A DNA stretch of 64,000 bases from Paenibacillus alvei DSM 29. Lineage in GTDB: Bacteria > Bacillota > Bacilli > Paenibacillales > Paenibacillaceae. Each line of letters starts with the position of its first letter. Within the stretch, counting starts at the first letter, position 1. Positions 17,597 to 27,126 of the stretch are shown here, one piece after another. Under the pieces are notes generated by a model. That model did not search any database and had not been told where the DNA came from. It worked only from the letters and a program-made list of their open reading frames with translations. A program made the position numbers and the translations under genes. Location of the stretch: contig NZ_AMBZ01000007.1 of assembly GCF_000293805.1 (NCBI RefSeq), positions 310,001 to 374,000 on the forward strand. The letters run 5' to 3'.

Positions 17597-19102
17597 ATGA
17601 AGAAAAAATCAAACCACTTGAAAGGAAGGAAAGTACTCGTAAGTTTGTTAGTAAGCTTACAAGTGTTCGCTTTTGCGAGTATTTCCTCCGCAGCACCAAC
17701 CGAACCCAATGATATTGATATGGGGATCGCAGGACTGAACTATAATCGCAATGAGGTTTTGGCTATTCAAGGGGATCAAATCAGTAGTTTTGTTCCCAAA
17801 GAAGGCATTCAGTCCAATGGCAAATTTATCGTGGTTGAACGGGACAAAAAATCACTCACAACGTCACCCGTAGATATTTCCATCGTTGATTCAATCACGA
17901 ATCGCACGTATCCAGGCGCAATACAGCTTGCAAATAAGGATTTTGCCGATAATCAGCCTAGTCTGGTTATGGCTGCGAGAAAACCATTAGATATTAGCAT
18001 CGATCTGCCTGGTTTGAAGAACGAGAATACAATTTCCGTTCAAAATCCAAATTACGGCACTGTATCTAGTGCCATTGATCAGCTCGTGTCGACTTGGGGC
18101 GAGAAGTATTCCAGCACGCATACACTGCCTGCAAGATTACAATACGCTGAATCCATGGTTTACAGCCAAAATCAAATTTCCAGCGCCCTGAATGTGAACG
18201 CTAAAGTACTGAACGGTACACTCGGAATCGACTTTAACGCGGTTGCAAATGGCGAGAAAAAAGTGATGGTTGCTGCTTACAAGCAAATCTTTTATACCGT
18301 AAGTGCAGGACTGCCCAACAATCCATCAGACTTGTTCGATGACAGTGTGACATTTGCTGAGTTAGCTCGCAAGGGAGTAAGCAATGAGGCACCGCCGCTG
18401 ATGGTATCTAACGTGGCTTACGGCAGAACTATTTACGTAAAATTGGAAACAACTTCTAAGAGCAATGACGTACAAACGGCATTTAAATTGTTGCTCAATA
18501 ATCCTAGCATACAAGCTAGCGGACAGTACAAAGATATTTATGAGAACAGCTCGTTTACTGCCGTTGTACTAGGCGGCGACGCGCAAACCCATAACCAAGT
18601 CGTTACGAAAGACTTCAATGTTATCCAAAGTGTAATCAAGGACAATGCACAATTTAGCAGCAAGAACCCTGCTTACCCGATTTCATATACAAGTGTCTTC
18701 TTGAAAGACAATTCCATTGCTGCTGTTCACAACAATACCGAGTATATCGAGACGAAAACGACGGAATATTCGAAGGGTAAAATTAAGCTTGATCATAGTG
18801 GTGCATATGTAGCTCAGTTTGAAGTATATTGGGATGAATTTTCATATGATGCAGATGGACAAGAAATCGTGACTCGTAAAAGTTGGGATGGAAATTGGCG
18901 CGATAGATCTGCTCATTTCTCAACAGAAATCCCACTTCCTCCTAATGCCAAGAACATAAGAATTTTTGCGAGAGAATGCACAGGTCTTGCTTGGGAATGG
19001 TGGAGAACAGTTGTTGATGAATATAACGTTCCGTTAGCAAGCGATATTAATGTTTCGATTTGGGGAACAACGTTATATCCGAAATCATCCATTACTCACT
19101 AA
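17597..19102 (+). CDS. alo: Alveolysin, cholesterol-dependent cytolysin
   Basis: 501 residues. A signal peptide ([19 protein letters not shown]) is followed by the four-domain cytolysin. The hallmark undecapeptide [11 protein letters not shown] is intact at residues 460-470, and the Thr-Leu cholesterol pair is at 492-493 (WGTTLYPKS). The family binds membrane cholesterol, oligomerises and opens large pores. Length, N-terminus and sequence agree with what I recall of P. alvei alveolysin, which is the main clue to the host organism. The gene is a single transcription unit with its own terminator, in a locally AT-rich stretch, with no secretion partner or regulator adjacent. Confidence 0.95.
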   Translation: MKKKSNHLKGRKVLVSLLVSLQVFAFASISSAAPTEPNDIDMGIAGLNYNRNEVLAIQGDQISSFVPKEGIQSNGKFIVVERDKKSLTTSPVDISIVDSITNRTYPGAIQLANKDFADNQPSLVMAARKPLDISIDLPGLKNENTISVQNPNYGTVSSAIDQLVSTWGEKYSSTHTLPARLQYAESMVYSQNQISSALNVNAKVLNGTLGIDFNAVANGEKKVMVAAYKQIFYTVSAGLPNNPSDLFDDSVTFAELARKGVSNEAPPLMVSNVAYGRTIYVKLETTSKSNDVQTAFKLLLNNPSIQASGQYKDIYENSSFTAVVLGGDAQTHNQVVTKDFNVIQSVIKDNAQFSSKNPAYPISYTSVFLKDNSIAAVHNNTEYIETKTTEYSKGKIKLDHSGAYVAQFEVYWDEFSYDADGQEIVTRKSWDGNWRDRSAHFSTEIPLPPNAKNIRIFARECTGLAWEWWRTVVDEYNVPLASDINVSIWGTTLYPKSSITH

Positions 19103-19119
19103 TTATATATGAATGTATG

Positions 19120-19154
19120 AACATCTCCTCATTTAATTGGGGAGATGTTTTTTC
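19120..19154 (+). terminator. Cytolysin terminator
   Basis: ACATCTCC and GGAGATGT arms with a 12-nt loop and T6 tail, 18 bp after the stop. Confidence 0.8.
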
Positions 19155-19387
19155 TTTTGCATGTTTTTGCTGCTTACTCATTTATGATAGAATTTGCACT
19201 AATTACATCGGTAGTGAAGAGATGTTCGGGGGTTATACAAAAATTCTTTGTACTATTTGTATACTATGATAAACTTGATTTCATAATTAGATTCAATTGA
19301 TGGTATGGGAATGCCCTTATTTTGAACTATGGAAGTCAACCGATATATGTCATCTTTATAGAAAGAAACCATGTTTTCAAGCTTACC

Positions 19388-19600
19388 CTATACAATTTGA
19401 CGTAGGGAAGCGGGCTTCAATGCACGACCCTTCCCTTGAAGGCTAATTACGAAATCTGCGACCCAATCCATATTCAATGTATCTAAATCACGGAATATAG
19501 TACGTTTCGTTACTTCAAATTTATCTGCTAATTCTTGAATCGTAACTCGTTCTTTATTCGTTACCCCCCCAATAATGCCTATCAACCTGTCAATCTTCAA
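19388..19600 (-). pseudogene. Truncated WYL/YafY-type regulator (HTH only)
   Basis: 70 codons. The N-terminal helix-turn-helix of a DeoR/YafY-like regulator is clear (VTIQELADKFEVTKRTIFRD, LDTLN). It then reads VISLQGKGRALK, which resembles the glycine-rich wing of relatives, and stops. The WYL sensor domain of about 200 residues is absent, and nothing to its left encodes it. Likely a remnant. Confidence 0.5.
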
Positions 19601-19767
19601 AGAATCACCTTCTCATGCTTGCTTTATTGTGTGGTGTATTATATCAAATTGTTCTTGCTGATGCTCAGACTTCGAATAGCTAAAAATACCGCTTCAAAAT
19701 ATATTGACAACAAAACAGATGGGACTATTTAACTTATTTAGTAATATTATTTCCTAGTCTAGAAATG

Positions 19768-19815
19768 TTGACGAAATTTGAATAATCGTGTTACTATTAA
19801 CTCGAATTCAAGATA
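19768..19815 (+). promoter_or_regulatory. Promoter with MhqR-like operator
   Basis: TTGACG (19768-19773), an 18-bp spacer and TACTAT (19792-19797) form a sigma-A promoter. TAACTCGAATTCAAGATA at 19798-19815 overlaps the expected start of transcription. It matches 16 of 18 positions of the MhqR box as I remember it (TATCTCGAATTCGAGATA). MhqR is a quinone-responsive MarR repressor of azoreductase and dioxygenase genes in Bacillus. Confidence 0.55.
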
Positions 19816-19911
19816 TACGGATTCGAACCTTTTTACACTTTTTAAAGGTGGGATTAAGAAATGGGTTTTTTAAATAGGTTCTTTGCTTCAAATAAAAAGG
19901 AGGAAAAAGTA

Positions 19912-20454
19912 ATGGCAGAATTAAATATCGGAATCATTATTGGATCAACACGTGAAGGGCGTGTAAGTCCACAGGTGGCACAATGGGTAAAAGAAATTGC
20001 AGATCAACGCGGAGATGCGAATTATACAATTATTGATATTGCAGATTACAAATTGCCTTTACTAGGTGAACCAGGGCAAGATGCTTCTGGTGCACAAGCT
20101 TGGTCAGAAGTGATTGCAAAGCAAGATGGGTTTGTTTTCATCGTACAAGAGTACAATCATTCCATTACAGGTGCTCTCAAAAATGCACTGGATTATTTAC
20201 GAGTTGAATGGAATAACAAAGCTGCGGGTATTGTATCTTATGGCTCTGTAGGTGGTGCGCGAGCGGCTGAACATTTGCGTGGTATTATGGGTGAGCTATT
20301 AATTGCAGATGTACGTGTACATCCAGCCTTGTCACTATTCACAGATTTTGAAAATGGTACTGATTTTAAACCAAAAGCAGTGCAAACCGATTCTGTTAAC
20401 CAAATGTTAGACCAATTAATTCCTTGGTCCAAAGCTTTATATACAATTCGTTAA
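19912..20454 (+). CDS. NADPH-dependent FMN reductase (quinone/azo reductase type)
   Basis: 180 residues, flavodoxin-like. The FMN phosphate loop is GSTREGRVSPQVAQW. EYNHSITGALKNALDYL is the classic NADPH-FMN reductase motif, followed by SYGSVGGARAAEHLR. I start at the ATG at 19912 because AGGAGG is 8 nt upstream. An in-frame ATG at 19861, with AAGGTGGG upstream, would add 17 residues (MGFLNRFFASNKKEEKV) and cannot be excluded. The enzyme would reduce quinones, azo or nitro compounds by two electrons. An MhqR-like box at its promoter supports a role in electrophile defence. Confidence 0.85.
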   Translation: MAELNIGIIIGSTREGRVSPQVAQWVKEIADQRGDANYTIIDIADYKLPLLGEPGQDASGAQAWSEVIAKQDGFVFIVQEYNHSITGALKNALDYLRVEWNNKAAGIVSYGSVGGARAAEHLRGIMGELLIADVRVHPALSLFTDFENGTDFKPKAVQTDSVNQMLDQLIPWSKALYTIR

Positions 20455-20492
20455 TTTGAATAATTTATTTCACTAGTAAAGGAAGTATTTGT

Positions 20493-21212
20493 ATGCATAT
20501 TGAATGGTCAAATACACAGATGTATAACACGATTATGTCTATTGCAACAGGAATAGGTCTCTTGCAGCTAGTCCGTTTTGGATGGCTTCTTAAAAGAGGA
20601 AGACAAGTAAGTTTAGAGGGATGGGCTATAGGATTTGCTGTATCCGGCTTTATTCTTACTCTTCTGGGTGGAGCCATGACGCTCACATGGCCTTTATCCA
20701 AAGTAGGATTTCCTTTTGACGATATTATATTTGGAGAACCCTCTCTTGCATTTGGAGTAATGTTGCTTGCAGGGGCAGTTATCCTTTGGCGTATGTCAAA
20801 TAAAATATCGAAAAATGAACAAATGACAAAAGAGTTCAAAAAGGACTCAAAAGTAATTCTTGATCAGACTGTCGAAATGGCTCGTCCTCTTTCTTATTTT
20901 GCTTCAGCGATGGGACTTGCCCTGATTTCAATTGCAATTGCAGGTGTATATTTCCAACTGTTTGCAGCGCCGCCTGAAGAACCTATTTCAGGTCAGTTTG
21001 CAGACTACCCTATGCTTGAAGCATCGTTTATTTCAGGACTATACGCACTTACTGGAATTGGAGCTATTTTGCTGCCCTTCTCATTAGCGAATAGAGAGTC
21101 TTTTGTTGTTAAAATTATGAGTACTGTTTGGACAATTACGGGAGTGTCATTCACTTTATTCGGAGCATTGAATTATTTCACTCATATTGGATTAATTGTA
21201 AATACGATGTAA
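20493..21212 (+). CDS. DUF981-type integral membrane protein
   Basis: 239 residues with about six hydrophobic helices. It opens with MHIEWSNTQMYNTIMSIATG, a start I associate with the DUF981 family. Helices follow near GWAIGFAVSGFILTLLGGAM, SLAFGVMLLAGAVIL, MGLALISIAIAGVYF, ISGLYALTGIGAILLPF and a C-terminal one. Function unknown. It sits 38 bp after the FMN reductase, in the same direction, so it is probably co-transcribed. AAAGGAAG precedes the ATG. Confidence 0.65.
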   Translation: MHIEWSNTQMYNTIMSIATGIGLLQLVRFGWLLKRGRQVSLEGWAIGFAVSGFILTLLGGAMTLTWPLSKVGFPFDDIIFGEPSLAFGVMLLAGAVILWRMSNKISKNEQMTKEFKKDSKVILDQTVEMARPLSYFASAMGLALISIAIAGVYFQLFAAPPEEPISGQFADYPMLEASFISGLYALTGIGAILLPFSLANRESFVVKIMSTVWTITGVSFTLFGALNYFTHIGLIVNTM

Positions 21213-21250
21213 TAAAGAAGCAGTCATATCTACCACCTGGTGTGCATCTT

Positions 21251-21312
21251 AACACCTTCAAGAGAATGTTTTTATGTCGCAAGATATGAAGACAACCTTG
21301 GAGGTGTTTTTT
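21251..21312 (+). terminator. Terminator with long loop
   Basis: AACACCTTCAAG pairs with CTTGGAGGTGTT (one G-T pair) across a 34-nt loop, with a T6 tail. It closes the FMN reductase-DUF981 unit. Confidence 0.6.
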
Positions 21313-21445
21313 GCGTTGGCATTAACATGATCTCACAATAATCGGATGATGATATCATCTGACGACCATCTAATCCAATATTTCTTTCTGTTCTTCTTCG
21401 TTACTCAGTCCATTCAATTCAAAAAAGGGACATAAGATCCTAAAT

Positions 21446-21512
21446 GTTACTTTTAGGTGCCTATATAACTTAAAAGTGCGTACTTACCTTCGCAAAAGAT
21501 ACTCCTTATAAT
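21446..21512 (+). promoter_or_regulatory. Promoter with HxlR/YodB-like operator repeats
   Basis: A TATAAT -10 lies at 21507-21512 with a weak TTACCT -35 at 21484 (17-bp spacing). Overlapping the -35 is a run of ACTT/AAGT half-sites, GTTACTTTTAGG at 21446 and TTAAAAGTGCGTACTTACC at 21470, including AAGT-GCGT-ACTT. This layout is like that seen before genes controlled by HxlR-family thiol sensors. Between here and 21720 no intact gene is seen; a frame ending near 21714 (LEENDQNSGKDRVLQSLVEI) may be the tail of a lost gene. Confidence 0.4.
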
Positions 21513-21720
21513 ACATGTTGTGGACATCTTCAAACCTAACGCGAATGATAGAACTAACTCCATTGGACTTATTCATACAGCTTTAATATGGTGCTTGGAG
21601 CTGTGAATCCTTATTCGTTGGAGTATAGCGTTAGAAGAAAACGATCAAAATAGCGGTAAAGATCGGGTACTTCAAAGTCTGGTTGAAATAAAGAATTTGA
21701 AGAGAGGAGGATAGGATACT

Positions 21721-22193
21721 ATGCCATTCATTGAGCTAAATACTTGGCCAACGATGTCAACAGATGAAAAAAGGAATTCATTTATAATGTAACCGAACTT
21801 ACAACAAAATTATTAAAGATTGTCCCTGACAAAATTCAAGTATTGATAAAAGAACTCGAGAAAGAAAACTGGGGAAAAGCTGGGGCAGCCGCAATCGATG
21901 CTAATTTTGCAGAGAAGAGCAGGATGGTCAATTGGAATACAAAAGAGTCTTATCATGCACTGGATAATAACATAGATGGAATGGCTGTCATCACGATTGA
22001 TATATGGAATACATTTGATCAAGATACAAAGGATAAATGGGTAAACCAGCTTACACAAATAACTTCTAAATTCACTCATGCACCTATGGACAAAGTACTT
22101 ATCGTCATTCGTGAAATGATTCCAGGTAACTGGGGACAAAGTGGTGTAACGGGAGCAGATAAAGACTTTCTTTCCAAAAGTCGGACATTTTAA
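21721..22193 (+). CDS. Tautomerase-superfamily protein, frameshifted
   Basis: About 156 residues when joined. It begins MPFIELNTWPTMSTDEK, with the catalytic Pro1 of 4-oxalocrotonate tautomerase enzymes. It continues with two similar halves, each holding an Asn-Trp-Gly turn (ELEKENWGKAG and REMIPGNWGQSG). An A6 run at 21767-21772 lacks one base, so as written the first frame stops after 20 codons. GAGAGGAGG precedes the ATG. These enzymes tautomerise unsaturated 2-oxo acids or phenylpyruvate-like compounds; the real substrate is unknown. It leads a redox group, which suggests aromatic/quinone chemistry. Confidence 0.7.
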
Positions 22194-22238
22194 ATAAAGA
22201 CCACGCATTCGAAACAGATAATAATGGAGGTAATTGGA

Positions 22239-23082
22239 ATGACCAAAAATTTGCAGGATACAACGACGTTGCATAACGGTGTAAAAATGCCTTGGTTTGG
22301 TATTGGAGTATTTAAAGTAGAAGAGGGGCCTGAGTTAGTTAATGCGGTAAAAGCAGCTATTGCGAATGGTTATCGTAGTGTTGATACTTCAGCTATCTAT
22401 GGTAATGAAGAAGGAGTCGGACAAGGCATCCGTGAAGGAATTCAAAAAGCTGGGATTTCAAGAGAAGACTTGTTTGTAACTTCCAAAGTATGGAATGCTG
22501 ATTTGGGATATGAGTCCACAATTGCCGCATACGAAACAAGTTTAAAAAAGCTCGGGCTGGAATATCTTGATTTATACCTCGTTCACTGGCCTGTAGAAGG
22601 TAAGTATAAAGACGCATGGAAAGCGTTAGAGACCCTTTATAAAGAAGGAAGAGTAAAAGCAATCGGGGTAAGTAATTTTCAAATTCATCATCTTGAAGAA
22701 TTGATGAAAGATGCAGAAATTAAACCGATGGTGAATCAAGTGGAGTACCATCCGCGTTTGACTCAAAAAGACCTCCAATCGTTCTGCCAAGAACATGGAA
22801 TCCAGCTAGAGGCATGGTCCCCATTAATGCAAGGGCAATTATTAGACAACGAGGTTTTTAACAGAAATTGCGAGAAAATATAACAAATCTGTAGCTCAAG
22901 TCATTTTGCGATGGGATTTACAAAATGGTGTTGTGACGATTCCAAAGTCTACAAAAGAACATCGAATTATTGAAAACTCTATAGTGTTTGACTTTGAGTT
23001 AACGGTAGAAGATATGAAAAAAATTGACGGTTTAAATCAGAACCATCGAGTGGGTCCAGATCCGGACAATTTTGATTTCTAA
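22239..23082 (+). CDS. Aldo/keto reductase (YtbE/YvgN type), frameshifted
   Basis: About 280 residues when joined. It shows the three AKR signatures: NGYRSVDTSAIYGNEEGVGQ with catalytic Asp and Tyr, LDLYLVHWPV with the catalytic His region, and the C-terminal VVTIPKSTKEHRIIEN NADPH site. The T5 run at 22855-22859 has one base too many; removing it gives NEVLTEIARKYNKSVAQVIL and a full C-terminus to 23082. GGAGG lies 8 nt before the ATG at 22239. The enzyme reduces aldehydes such as methylglyoxal with NADPH. Part of the redox gene group. Confidence 0.82.
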
Positions 23083-23124
23083 TGAATTCCTTCATATATA
23101 GGAACGTGTAGGAAGGAGAACTTC

Positions 23125-24087
23125 ATGAGTGTATTTTCCAATCACCACGGCTATAATCGGATGTATAAAGAAGGGGAGTTGACACTAGGACTCCACATTC
23201 CATTAGAAAATTATCAGTTCGGAACTCCGACAATGGAGAAGCAAGTAGAGTTATCGCAATTAGCTGAGCATTATGGTTTTACCGGTTTATGGCTTCGAGA
23301 TGTAATATTAGAAGATCCTTCGTTTGGCGACCCAGCAGTAGGTCAAATTTATGATATGCTTATTTATTTAACCTATTTAGCAAGCCAGACGAAAGAAATC
23401 GCCTTAGGAACGTCTGCGATTGTCCTTACATTACGTCATCCCTTACGAGTGGCTAAGGAAATCGCGACGATCGACCGTTTATTTCCAGAACGCTTAATTA
23501 TGGGAGTTTCTTCTGGTGATCGGAGAGCCGATTTCCATGGTCTGAACGTTAATCATGATGATCGAGGAGATCGATTCATTGAATCATTTCATTATTTAAA
23601 TCAAGTGTTATATAAAGAGTATCCTTCTATTCGATCTTCTTTAGGAGTCATTCAGGGCAGTAATTTAGTTCCAAAACCGACAAAGCGAATTCCGACGATC
23701 ATTACAGGATATGCGCAGCAGTCGATGGAATGGTTTGCGGAAAATGGCGACGGATGGATGTATTATCCGAGAAGTCCGCAATTTCAAGCCGAGGCGATTC
23801 GACAGTGGAGAGAACTTGTGGAGCAGTACCATCCTGGGGTCTTTAAACCATTTACACAGCCCATGCATTTGGATTTATCAGAGGATCCAAATGAAATGCC
23901 TACCCCGATTCGTTTGGGATTCCGAGTAGGGCGGAATCGATTAGTAGAATTACTGAACATATATAAAGAAATTGGCGTAAATCATCTTTTCTTTGCATTA
24001 TTTGATGGGAAAAGGCCGGCTGAAGAAGTTATTCATGAGCTAGGCGAAGACGTGTTGCCTCATTTTCCTGCAATCAAGCAGCAATAA
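23125..24087 (+). CDS. Luciferase-like (LLM) flavin-dependent oxidoreductase
   Basis: 320 residues, TIM-barrel bacterial-luciferase family. It has the N-terminal strand LGLHIPLENYQFG, LSQLAEHYGFTGLWLRD, LGTSAIVLTLRHPLRVAKEI and GVSSGDRRADFHGL. A C-terminal FRVGRNRLVELLNIYKEIGV segment is typical of the TIGR03571-type subfamily. It uses reduced FMN, perhaps supplied by the FMN reductase at 19912. GGAAGGAG precedes the ATG. The substrate is unknown. It is 42 bp after the aldo/keto reductase and so likely in the same transcript. Confidence 0.82.
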   Translation: MSVFSNHHGYNRMYKEGELTLGLHIPLENYQFGTPTMEKQVELSQLAEHYGFTGLWLRDVILEDPSFGDPAVGQIYDMLIYLTYLASQTKEIALGTSAIVLTLRHPLRVAKEIATIDRLFPERLIMGVSSGDRRADFHGLNVNHDDRGDRFIESFHYLNQVLYKEYPSIRSSLGVIQGSNLVPKPTKRIPTIITGYAQQSMEWFAENGDGWMYYPRSPQFQAEAIRQWRELVEQYHPGVFKPFTQPMHLDLSEDPNEMPTPIRLGFRVGRNRLVELLNIYKEIGVNHLFFALFDGKRPAEEVIHELGEDVLPHFPAIKQQ

Positions 24088-24231
24088 GAAAATTACAGGG
24101 GAGTGGAATTGTTGGAGTTCATATCCTTATCCACTCCTTATTTTATAAAAATGAAGTGTTGATTGAGCTAAAAGCAGTTGTGGTAAATGCGAGGGAAGAG
24201 GAAACTACATTTAATGTTGGAGGGATTTCAA

Positions 24232-25024
24232 ATGTTTATGAATTTGAAAGGGAAGACTGCGCTAGTTACGGGATCTACAGCAGGTATTGGGAAAGCAATT
24301 GCTATGTCATTAGCAATGGAAGGCGTTACGGTCATTATAAATGGACGCCATGAAGAAAAGGTTAAGCAAACCATGAAAGAAATTCAAGAACAGGCTCCTG
24401 AAGCTGTCCTTCAGTCATTAGTATCTGATTTAGGATCAGAAAAAGGGTGCCAAAAGGTTATAGAGGAATACCCAGAAGTAGATATTCTTATTAACAACTT
24501 AGGGATTTTTGAGCCAAAAGAATACTTTCATATTCCTGATGAAGATTGGTTTAAGATGTTTGAGGTCAACATTATGAGTGGTGTTCGGCTTACTCGATGG
24601 TACCTGAATCAAATGATTCAAAAAAGAAGGCCGGGTTATATTTATCGCTAGTGAAGCAGCCATTATGCCTTCTCAAGAAATGGCCCATTATAGCGCGACT
24701 AAGACGATGCAGCTCTCGCTGTCACGCAGTTTAGCCGAGCTGACGAAAGGCACAAACGTAACCGTCAACACGATTATGCCTGGTTCCACTCTAACGGAAG
24801 GCGTGGAAACGATGCTAAACAGCTTATATCCAAATGAGAAATTGAACATGGAGGAAGCTGAATTGCGGTTTATGAAAGAAAATCGGCCAACTTCTATCAT
24901 TCAGCGGCTTATTCGACCAGAAGAAATAGCACATTTTGTTACGTTTTTAAGTAGTCCTCTTTCTTCAGCTATTAATGGTTCTGCTTTAAGAATCGATGGA
25001 GGATTAGTACGTAGTGTATTTTAA
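24232..25024 (+). CDS. Short-chain dehydrogenase/reductase, frameshifted
   Basis: About 264 residues when joined. It has the Rossmann glycine motif TGSTAGIGKA, LINNLGIFEPK (the NNAG box), the catalytic Tyr-x-x-x-Lys as YSATK, and the C-terminal RIDGG. One base too many in the A6 run at 24620-24625 breaks the frame just before VIFIASEAAIMPSQ (the catalytic Ser strand). GGAGGG precedes the ATG at 24232; a second in-frame ATG lies six bases on. An NAD(P)H-dependent reductase of unknown substrate, last of the redox group, closed by the terminator at 25078-25127. Confidence 0.8.
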
Positions 25025-25077
25025 TGGAATGCGGGTACTGCGCCTTCATTCAATTGCAAATTCTGAGCTTAAATTAC

Positions 25078-25127
25078 AAAAAACCTGTACTTTTTTATCC
25101 ATGTAGATAAGAAAGTACAGGTTTTTT
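25078..25127. terminator. Strong bidirectional terminator
   Basis: AAAAAACCTGTACTTT pairs with AAAGTACAGGTTTTTT around an 18-nt loop. It separates the rightward redox genes from the leftward kinase gene. Confidence 0.85.
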
Positions 25128-25213
25128 ATATATGATCTGACCCGTCAATCGTTTTTAAAGAGACTGGATAAACCTCCAAAAGTTTCTCATCCCAGCGCAA
25201 ACGAAGGCTCGTG

Positions 25214-26161
25214 CTAGCGCATTACCATGTCGGCGATAGGATAATCCGGTTGCATGCTTAATACTTGAATATTCCGTCGCAGGCGGTTATATCGCAGCGA
25301 GCAGTAATCCAGGTAATCATCCCCTGTATAATGACGCAGCAGGGCCCACACCGTCCATAACAAATCCTGGGCCATCATATAGCATTTGACCTTCATCAGA
25401 TCATCCTGCGTCAACGCATTGCCGTAATAGGCTTCAAACAGTTGGTCAATCGCCTCTGCTGTCAAACGCGATTCGATGATATACGCAGCAATATCAAAAG
25501 CAGGATCGTTCATTCCGGAATATTCCCAATCAATCAAATAGACACTGCCGTCCCCGTCTACAAGAAAATTCTCTGGAACCGTATCATTATGGCAAGGTAC
25601 GGAAAGGACATTTTTGACATGGTCTTGCATGAAACGAAGCAATTGCTCTTTTAAGGGCGCGTAGTCAAAAAACAATTCACCGTTGATCTGCGTGACAATA
25701 GTTTCATATTTGGCAAGCTCACTGAGCCAATCAAACTTGTTAGGGAAGTGCTTGGGACTACCATGAATCTTCTTTAGTAAAGAAGAAACGGCCTGCAAGC
25801 TTTGCAAAGCCATGGGGCCTGCCGCGGCAAGCGTTGTGCTATCGGGAATATATTTGCTGATCTTAATGCCGCTTTCCTCATCAAAATAGATACACTCCGA
25901 ATTTACGCCAAACTCCGAAGCGATGCCGTTGTTTACACGCTCTATCCTGCGGTCGATCATCTGATCCGTCAGGTTACCGGGCTTGCGAATCACGTACTCC
26001 GTTCCGTGGATATTCATAATGTAGTTATAATTGGTCAACCCGCCCGCAAAACGAGATTTGTCAAAAACAATACGCTCGTCTTCAAAAAACAGACGGAGTT
26101 TTCGCTGCACCAGTTCTTCCATATTCATTTGTTTGGATAAAAAGTCGGTTAGAGGTTTCAT
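25214..26161 (-). CDS. Choline/ethanolamine-kinase-like phosphotransferase (LicA type)
   Basis: 315 residues, APH/choline-kinase fold. The N-lobe has RFAGGLTNYNYIMNIHGTEY and YVIRKPG. The C-lobe has Brenner's motif VPCHNDTVPENFLVDG and the metal Asp in YLIDWEYSGMNDPAFDIA. The last motif is typical of choline kinases such as LicA rather than aminoglycoside kinases. It would make phosphocholine with ATP. The start is the ATG at 26159-26161 with AAAGG 5 nt upstream. It diverges from the choline microcompartment operon across 318 bp, which supports choline as substrate. Thiamine kinase is an alternative. Confidence 0.75.
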   Translation of the reverse strand: MKPLTDFLSKQMNMEELVQRKLRLFFEDERIVFDKSRFAGGLTNYNYIMNIHGTEYVIRKPGNLTDQMIDRRIERVNNGIASEFGVNSECIYFDEESGIKISKYIPDSTTLAAAGPMALQSLQAVSSLLKKIHGSPKHFPNKFDWLSELAKYETIVTQINGELFFDYAPLKEQLLRFMQDHVKNVLSVPCHNDTVPENFLVDGDGSVYLIDWEYSGMNDPAFDIAAYIIESRLTAEAIDQLFEAYYGNALTQDDLMKVKCYMMAQDLLWTVWALLRHYTGDDYLDYCSLRYNRLRRNIQVLSMQPDYPIADMVMR

Positions 26162-26286
26162 GATGGCCTTTTCTCGGCATTCCATATACATGCGTTAACC
26201 ATTGTATACACTCGCCGCACAGATTTTTCCACAATTATAGCAAGATAGCAGGAGAATTTCAATGAAACGAACGAGCTTGAGGGCGT

Positions 26287-26326
26287 TCTGGTACTTGTGA
26301 TGCAAGAAAGACGTTTTTGTACCAGA
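26287..26326. promoter_or_regulatory. Inverted repeat in the divergent cut operon control region
   Basis: TCTGGTAC and GTACCAGA are exact 8-bp arms 24 bp apart, about 155-190 bp before the first shell gene. The right arm with its flank, GTACCAGATTG, recurs as GTACCAGAATG at 41860 before the transporter gene. It is a likely activator site for the AraC-type regulator at 41020. CATAAT at 26376-26381 may be the -10, with no good -35. The rest of 26162-26479 holds no gene. Confidence 0.4.
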
Positions 26327-26479
26327 TTGTCGGTAAAAGGGGCATTAGAATCCTAAAATCATCTACCGAATCCTCCATAATCACGGAGCGAACCTATGTT
26401 AACCTGCAAGTAGGAGTTGAAGTATCTGATATTAATAGCGGATTCACAAATTAAAATACCCAGGTGAGGTGAGGTTCGA

Positions 26480-26776
26480 TTGGAATACCGGGGAGAAGAA
26501 GCTCTTGGGCTTGTGGAAACATTGGGCATGGTTCCTGCCATTCAAGCGGCGGACGCTATGCTTAAAGCAGCAGATGTTGTTCTTGTATCCTATGAGAATG
26601 TGGGTTCCACGCTTGTAACGATAATGGTAAAAGGTGATGTCGCGGCAGTTCGTTCGGCAGTAGAGGCTGGCGCTGAAGCGGCAGCGAAGATCGGCAAAGT
26701 CACTGCCCATAATGTGATGCCGCGTCCGCTCAGTTCTATTGCAGGAATTGTGAAAGCGCATGCAATTAACGCTTAA
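26480..26776 (+). CDS. Microcompartment shell protein, BMC-H
   Basis: 98 residues, one BMC domain: [20 protein letters not shown], then MLKAADVVLVSYENVGSTLVT, VKGDVAAVRSAVEAGAEAA and HNVMPRPLSS. It forms hexamer tiles of the shell facet. The pore loop region reads ENVGST, unlike the KEMVGGG of the other two canonical paralogues here, so the pore chemistry should differ. It starts at a TTG (26480) after GGTGAGGTGAGG. First gene of the cut operon. Confidence 0.88.
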   Translation: MEYRGEEALGLVETLGMVPAIQAADAMLKAADVVLVSYENVGSTLVTIMVKGDVAAVRSAVEAGAEAAAKIGKVTAHNVMPRPLSSIAGIVKAHAINA

Positions 26777-26798
26777 TTGCCGGGAAGGGAGAGAGGTT

Positions 26799-27092
26799 AT
26801 GAGCAAGCATGATGCACTGGGTTTCATTGAAACCTTTGGAATTGTATTCGTCATGGAAGCGGCGGATGCCATGTGCAAAGCGGCCGATGTAGATTTGATC
26901 GGTTACGAAAACGTGGCGTCCGGTTATATATCTGTCCTTGTTCGCGGAGATGTAGGGGCTGTAAGGGCTGCAGTAGATGCAGGTGTTGCCGCTGTACAGG
27001 CGATGGGGACTGAGGTGTACTGTTCCAACGTTATTCCTAATCCACACCCAGACATTGAAAAGATCATTGCCCGCTATGCCCTTCCTTCTTAA
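26799..27092 (+). CDS. Microcompartment shell protein, BMC-H
   Basis: 97 residues, one BMC domain ([74 protein letters not shown]). The ATG at 26799 with GGGAAGGGAGAGAGG upstream is chosen over an upstream in-frame ATG at 26760 that overlaps the previous gene. The pore loop is ENVASGY. Its sequence is clearly diverged from the 26480 and 38812 paralogues, so the shell mixes at least three hexamer types. Confidence 0.87.
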   Translation: MSKHDALGFIETFGIVFVMEAADAMCKAADVDLIGYENVASGYISVLVRGDVGAVRAAVDAGVAAVQAMGTEVYCSNVIPNPHPDIEKIIARYALPS

Positions 27093-27126
27093 GGGCAGGT
27101 TATCGATAAATTCAAGGGAGGTGACC

